Origin: Sutcliffiella horikoshii | GTDB lineage: Bacteria > Bacillota > Bacilli > Bacillales > Bacillaceae_I | DNA: 64,000 bases | Direction of reading: 5' to 3' | Assembly (NCBI RefSeq): GCF_002157855.1 | Contig: NZ_CP020880.1 | Span: forward strand, 2,170,001-2,234,000 | In this document: positions 61,478-64,000 of the stretch, in pieces | Numbering within the stretch: the stretch's first letter is position 1 | Layout of the letters: every line of letters begins with the position of its first letter | Position numbers and translations under genes: made by a program | Notes under the pieces: model-generated | The model's database searches: none | What the model was told of the DNA's origin: nothing | The model's input: the letters and a program-made list of their open reading frames with translations, nothing else

Positions 61478-61807
61478 ATGGAAAAAGTACTGGCTACTGA
61501 AGCTGCCCTTGAACTGATTGAAAAGCTAGTAGGCAAACATGGACCTGTACTATTCCATCAATCTGGGGGCTGTTGCGATGGCAGCTCTCCTATGTGCTAT
61601 CCAAAGGAAGACTTTATGATTGGAGATTCTGATGTTCTTCTTGGCGAAATAGGCACTGCTCCCTTCTACATGAATAAAAAGCAGTATGAGTATTGGAAGC
61701 ATACACAGCTGATTATTGATGTTGTACCTGGAAGAGGTGGCATGTTCTCCCTAGAAGGTCCTGAAGGTGTGCGTTTCCTAACCAGATCAAAAGTTTTCCC
61801 AAAATAA
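61478..61807 (+). CDS. DUF779 protein paired with the aldehyde dehydrogenase
   Basis: A 109-residue protein of family DUF779, which is found next to ExaC-type acetaldehyde dehydrogenases. Its SGGCCDGSSPMCYPKEDF motif (about 30-47) holds three Cys in a conserved cluster and suggests a metal or thiol function. LGEIGTAPFYMNKKQYEYWKHTQLIIDVVPGRGGMFSLEGPEGVRFLTRS follows. No good ribosome binding site is seen; the one-base gap to the upstream stop implies translational coupling. Function is not established. Confidence 0.88.
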   Translation: MEKVLATEAALELIEKLVGKHGPVLFHQSGGCCDGSSPMCYPKEDFMIGDSDVLLGEIGTAPFYMNKKQYEYWKHTQLIIDVVPGRGGMFSLEGPEGVRFLTRSKVFPK

Positions 61808-61808
61808 C

Positions 61809-61838
61809 GAAAGGCGTCCGCTTATGGACGCCTTTTTT
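61809..61838 (+). terminator. Terminator of the aldehyde dehydrogenase operon
   Basis: AAAGGCGTCC (61810-61819) pairs with GGACGCCTT (61826-61834), followed by T-run. Confidence 0.92.
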
Positions 61839-61864
61839 CAAAGTTATGGAAGTATATATACACA

Positions 61865-61990
61865 GTTGATTTCCGTTCCAGGCGCTTCGCTGCATGCGGG
61901 CGGTCCGTGAGCCCCCTCAGGCTTCGTCTTCCGGGGTCTCACCTGTCCCTTCCTCCCGCGGGCGTCTACGCGCCTTCCACTCCAATCAAC
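61865..61990 (+). repeat. GC-rich intergenic repeat, type A, copy at 61.9 kb
   Basis: A 126-bp complete copy with ends GTTGATTTCC and CAATCAAC and the usual core. It is followed 57 bp later by the 52-bp array 5. Confidence 0.83.
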
Positions 61991-62047
61991 AAGGTGCCTT
62001 CATTCACCTTTGGGACAAAAAACTATTTTACCGAGAGGATATTGGTG

Positions 62048-62404
62048 ATGAGGACCTCTTTCCTTCTGATTTCTCGTCACAAAGGTCCTCATATGGGCGA
62101 TGAGGACTTCTCATCTCCTAATTCCTTGTTACTGCGGTCTTCATACGGCCGATGAGGACCTTTCTCCTCCTAATTCCTTGTTACCGAAGTCTTCATACGG
62201 TCGATGAGGACTTCTCATCTCCTAATTCCTTGTTACTGCGGTCTTCATACGGCCGATGAGGACTTCTCTCCTCTTAATTCCTTGTTACGGAAGTCTTCAT
62301 ACGGATGATGAGAACCTTTCTCCTCCTGATTTCTTGTCACGGAGGTCTTCATAACAAAGATGATGCCAATTCTGCTTTTAATTTCTTGTCACTGAAGTCT
62401 TCAT
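62048..62404. repeat. 52-bp tandem array 5 (palindromic core, seven units)
   Basis: ATGARGAC-type arms start at 62048, 62100, 62152, 62204, 62256, 62308 and 62360 (the last two decayed), every interval 52 bp. Left arms are GTCCTCAT (62085) then GTCTTCAT, with the spacer TACGGCCG-like. Linkers alternate between two versions (CTTCTCATCTCCTAATTCCTTG and CCTTTCTCCTCCTAATTCCTTG types), hinting at growth by two-unit duplication. It lies between the convergent DUF779 and DUF3231 genes. No coding frame is evident. Confidence 0.92.
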
Positions 62405-62467
62405 CCCGACGATCAGATATTACTCTGAGACTATCCGCAATTCGATTATTAATAATTTCCTAAAACT

Positions 62468-62502
62468 ATAAAAAAACCGGGCAGTTTAGCAATTTGCCCG
62501 GC
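62468..62502 (-). terminator. Terminator of the DUF3231 gene
   Basis: CCGGGCA (62477-62483) pairs with TGCCCGG (62495-62501), followed by T7 on the bottom strand. Confidence 0.88.
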
Positions 62503-62507
62503 TTTAC

Positions 62508-63494
62508 TTATTTCGTGCTTTTTAATGACTGTGGTGGCTCTTCCATCCAGCCGTTCTTAACCATCAACTTTCCGCCATCTTTGGCATAATCAAATATATC
62601 TTTTGCAATTAATGTCATCTTCATTGGTAGATCCGATCGAAGGCTAAACGATGTGCCAAGAGCATTACTTGTTAGACCAAAACTGCTGAGCAGGTTTGTC
62701 AAGTACATCATGAGCTTCTCTGAGTATGGTGATTCAGTTGACAGGGTAGGATTTCCCCAAGCAACTATCGGTGGCTGAATATCACTTTTTAGAAGTGTGT
62801 CACTGAAAGTATCAATTATTTGTTTCGCCAGGTCTTTCCCTTTTTCAAAATACTTTTTCACTTCTTTGTCCTTGCTTACCTGCTCAAACCCTCTTAACAA
62901 CTGAAAACCAAGTACATTAGTTTCAATACCTTGATACAAAAGGGAAACTTCAATAGCATTCAACGGCCTCTTTTCACTGAAAATATTAAAGCCTGCCATA
63001 TAGCCTTCTCCCTTTACAAACTCCACCTTTTCAGGCATAGGAATCATTGGCGGACGAGTGAGTACCCCATCTTTCAATAAGAACTGAGTCGTCTCGTTAT
63101 ATGTATTTTGAGCTACGTCAAAAAATCGTTTGTATAAATCAGTGATGTCTTGTCGGTATGACATACTAATATGCAAGGCATTGAGACCGATGGTTATTTT
63201 CATCATCACTCTTAGGAAAAGTGCATCGAAATACTGGTCATACAAAGGCTTGCTGGACGGTTTTACATCGCTTTCGACATACCCAACAGGCACTACAATC
63301 TTTTCTTGCTTAAAAAGTGCCGTTAATTCATTGATAAAATTTATTTCTTGATTGTAGTAGGTTTGAACCAAATTATGTACTTCTTCATTTTGTTTGTTCG
63401 CAAGAAAATGCTCTAAAAGCCTCGCAAGCATCGTTTTTTGTTGATATGTCATCCACAAATTACCTATTTCAGACGATGACAATTGCTTATCCAT
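62508..63494 (-). CDS. DUF3231-family protein (328 aa)
   Basis: A 328-residue all-helical protein of the DUF3231 family of Bacillaceae, made of two similar four-helix modules: residues about 8-155 (EIGNLWMTYQQKTMLARLLEHFL, YYNQEINFINELTALFKQEKIVVPVGY) and about 180-315 (ALNAIEVSLLYQG, FEKGKDLAKQIIDTFSDTLLKSDIQPP). Ferritin-like folding is possible, but the ligand residues are not obvious. Members are often linked with sporulation-related loci; function is unknown. AGGAGGGGC-type sequence precedes the ATG. Confidence 0.83.
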   Translation of the reverse strand: MDKQLSSSEIGNLWMTYQQKTMLARLLEHFLANKQNEEVHNLVQTYYNQEINFINELTALFKQEKIVVPVGYVESDVKPSSKPLYDQYFDALFLRVMMKITIGLNALHISMSYRQDITDLYKRFFDVAQNTYNETTQFLLKDGVLTRPPMIPMPEKVEFVKGEGYMAGFNIFSEKRPLNAIEVSLLYQGIETNVLGFQLLRGFEQVSKDKEVKKYFEKGKDLAKQIIDTFSDTLLKSDIQPPIVAWGNPTLSTESPYSEKLMMYLTNLLSSFGLTSNALGTSFSLRSDLPMKMTLIAKDIFDYAKDGGKLMVKNGWMEEPPQSLKSTK

Positions 63495-63658
63495 TTAGAC
63501 TTGCCCCTCCCAGGATTAATTTTTTTTTAGTATGTCCCGTAAAAATGATTACTATAAAAAAAATCTTCTTTTTTTAAAAAATATAGACAACCCACTCTCT
63601 TCCCTTGCATACACATTTAAGTAGAAGAAGACAAGCTAAATGGGAGGGTGTTAAATAC

Positions 63659-64000
63659 ATGAGATTTTTTGTGATTAAGAAAAGCTTTCTTATTACCATT
63701 ATACTTTGTATAATCGCTGGAATAGGAGGATGGTATGTTGTTAACAAAGGGGTAGTCCCAACAACAGGTAAACCCTCTGAAGAAGAAATGCTGGTTTTTA
63801 ATATGATCACTTCTGAATTTAAGACGAAATTAGAAGACGGTACAGAAATAGAAGCATACCGTTTTGACCCTGGTACGATTACCGTACCAAAAGGTAAAGA
63901 AATTACATTAAGTATATTTGGGGTAAACGGCAGTGAACATCCATATTCCATTGAAGGAACAGATATAAATGGGGTTATTAAAAAGGGCGAGGAAACATTA
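63659..64000 (+). CDS. Membrane-anchored cupredoxin-like protein, 3' end missing
   Basis: At least 114 residues, open to the window edge. Residues 7-30 form a membrane anchor (KKSFLITIILCIIAGIGGWYVV), followed by a linker and a beta-rich segment AYRFDPGTITVPKGKEITLSIFGVNGSEHPYSIEG. The latter looks like the first strands of a cupredoxin (COX2-like) domain, with the His of SEHPYSI as a possible copper ligand. Copper site residues near the C-terminus are outside the window, so binding is not shown. GGGAGGGTG precedes the ATG by 8-9 nt. Confidence 0.7.
   Translation, partial: MRFFVIKKSFLITIILCIIAGIGGWYVVNKGVVPTTGKPSEEEMLVFNMITSEFKTKLEDGTEIEAYRFDPGTITVPKGKEITLSIFGVNGSEHPYSIEGTDINGVIKKGEETL

Noticed and set aside
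63574-63951. Minus-strand frame of 125 codons opposite the cupredoxin-like gene.
   Set aside because: The top-strand gene has a proper ribosome binding site, a membrane anchor and family-like beta strands, so the opposite frame is a shadow.

Overview
The window looks like a chromosomal segment of a low-GC, endospore-forming member of the Bacillaceae. Evidence is AT-rich sequence, strong AGGAGG-type ribosome binding sites with frequent TTG/GTG starts, a tiny YjcZ-type sporulation membrane protein, a CotX-type spore coat protein behind a sigma-K-like promoter, and a B. subtilis-type argCJBD-carAB-argF cluster. No rRNA, tRNA or cas gene was seen. The species cannot be fixed from the sequence.

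Layout. 1-0.9 kb: a cut-off IS256-family element lying against a tandem array. 1-6 kb: oxidoreductases and peptidases (luciferase-like monooxygenase, M20 hydrolase, Old Yellow Enzyme, tiny YjcZ protein, M29 aminopeptidase). 6.3-8.5 kb: a glycosidase-like protein divergent from an AraC regulator. 8.7-11.8 kb: dat, exoA, a DUF899-glyoxalase fusion and a small unknown. 12-17.7 kb: a tightly coupled fixABCX operon (electron-bifurcating ETF) beside the divergent citR/citA pair. 18-24.3 kb: DsbA/FrnE-like protein, an SF1 helicase, small unknowns, a YihY-type membrane protein and a dimethylargininase-like hydrolase. 24.5-26.5 kb: a complete IS3/IS150-type element sitting inside a tandem array. 26.6-29.2 kb: CAP-domain lipoprotein, Gfo/Idh/MocA enzyme, DJ-1/PfpI protein. 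29.2-41.9 kb: argininosuccinate lyase and synthase, then argF-carB-carA-argD-argB-argJ-argC; both arginine promoters carry matching ARG-box-like sites. 42-44.5 kb: a carboxypeptidase-like M20 peptidase, a candidate structured small RNA and a YulF-like dehydrogenase. 44.5-47.2 kb: a tandem array and a spore-coat locus including a protein built of 14-residue repeats. 47.2-64 kb: acyl-CoA synthetase, threonine aldolase, Fsr-type exporter, DUF3900-like protein, glyoxalase, NrnB, MsrA, an unrecognised polytopic membrane protein, RecQ, aldehyde dehydrogenase plus DUF779, DUF3231 and the start of a cupredoxin-like protein.

The most unusual signal is non-coding. Five intergenic arrays (about 0.73, 17.8, 24.5/26.2, 44.6 and 62.0 kb) share a 23-bp inverted-repeat core, GTCYTCAT-N7-ATGARGAC, repeated with a nearly invariant 52-bp period, which is five turns of B-DNA. 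The 29-bp linkers are alike within an array and differ between arrays. The IS3-type element has split one array exactly inside a core, and the IS256-family element ends at the edge of another. A second layer is two families of GC-rich intergenic repeats of about 125 bp (called A and B here), with one nested case and one internal-deletion derivative.

Functionally the region is mainly housekeeping: arginine biosynthesis, citrate synthase and electron transfer, repair and RNA turnover (ExoA, RecQ, NrnB), oxidative-damage repair (MsrA, DsbA-like, glyoxalases) and late sporulation.
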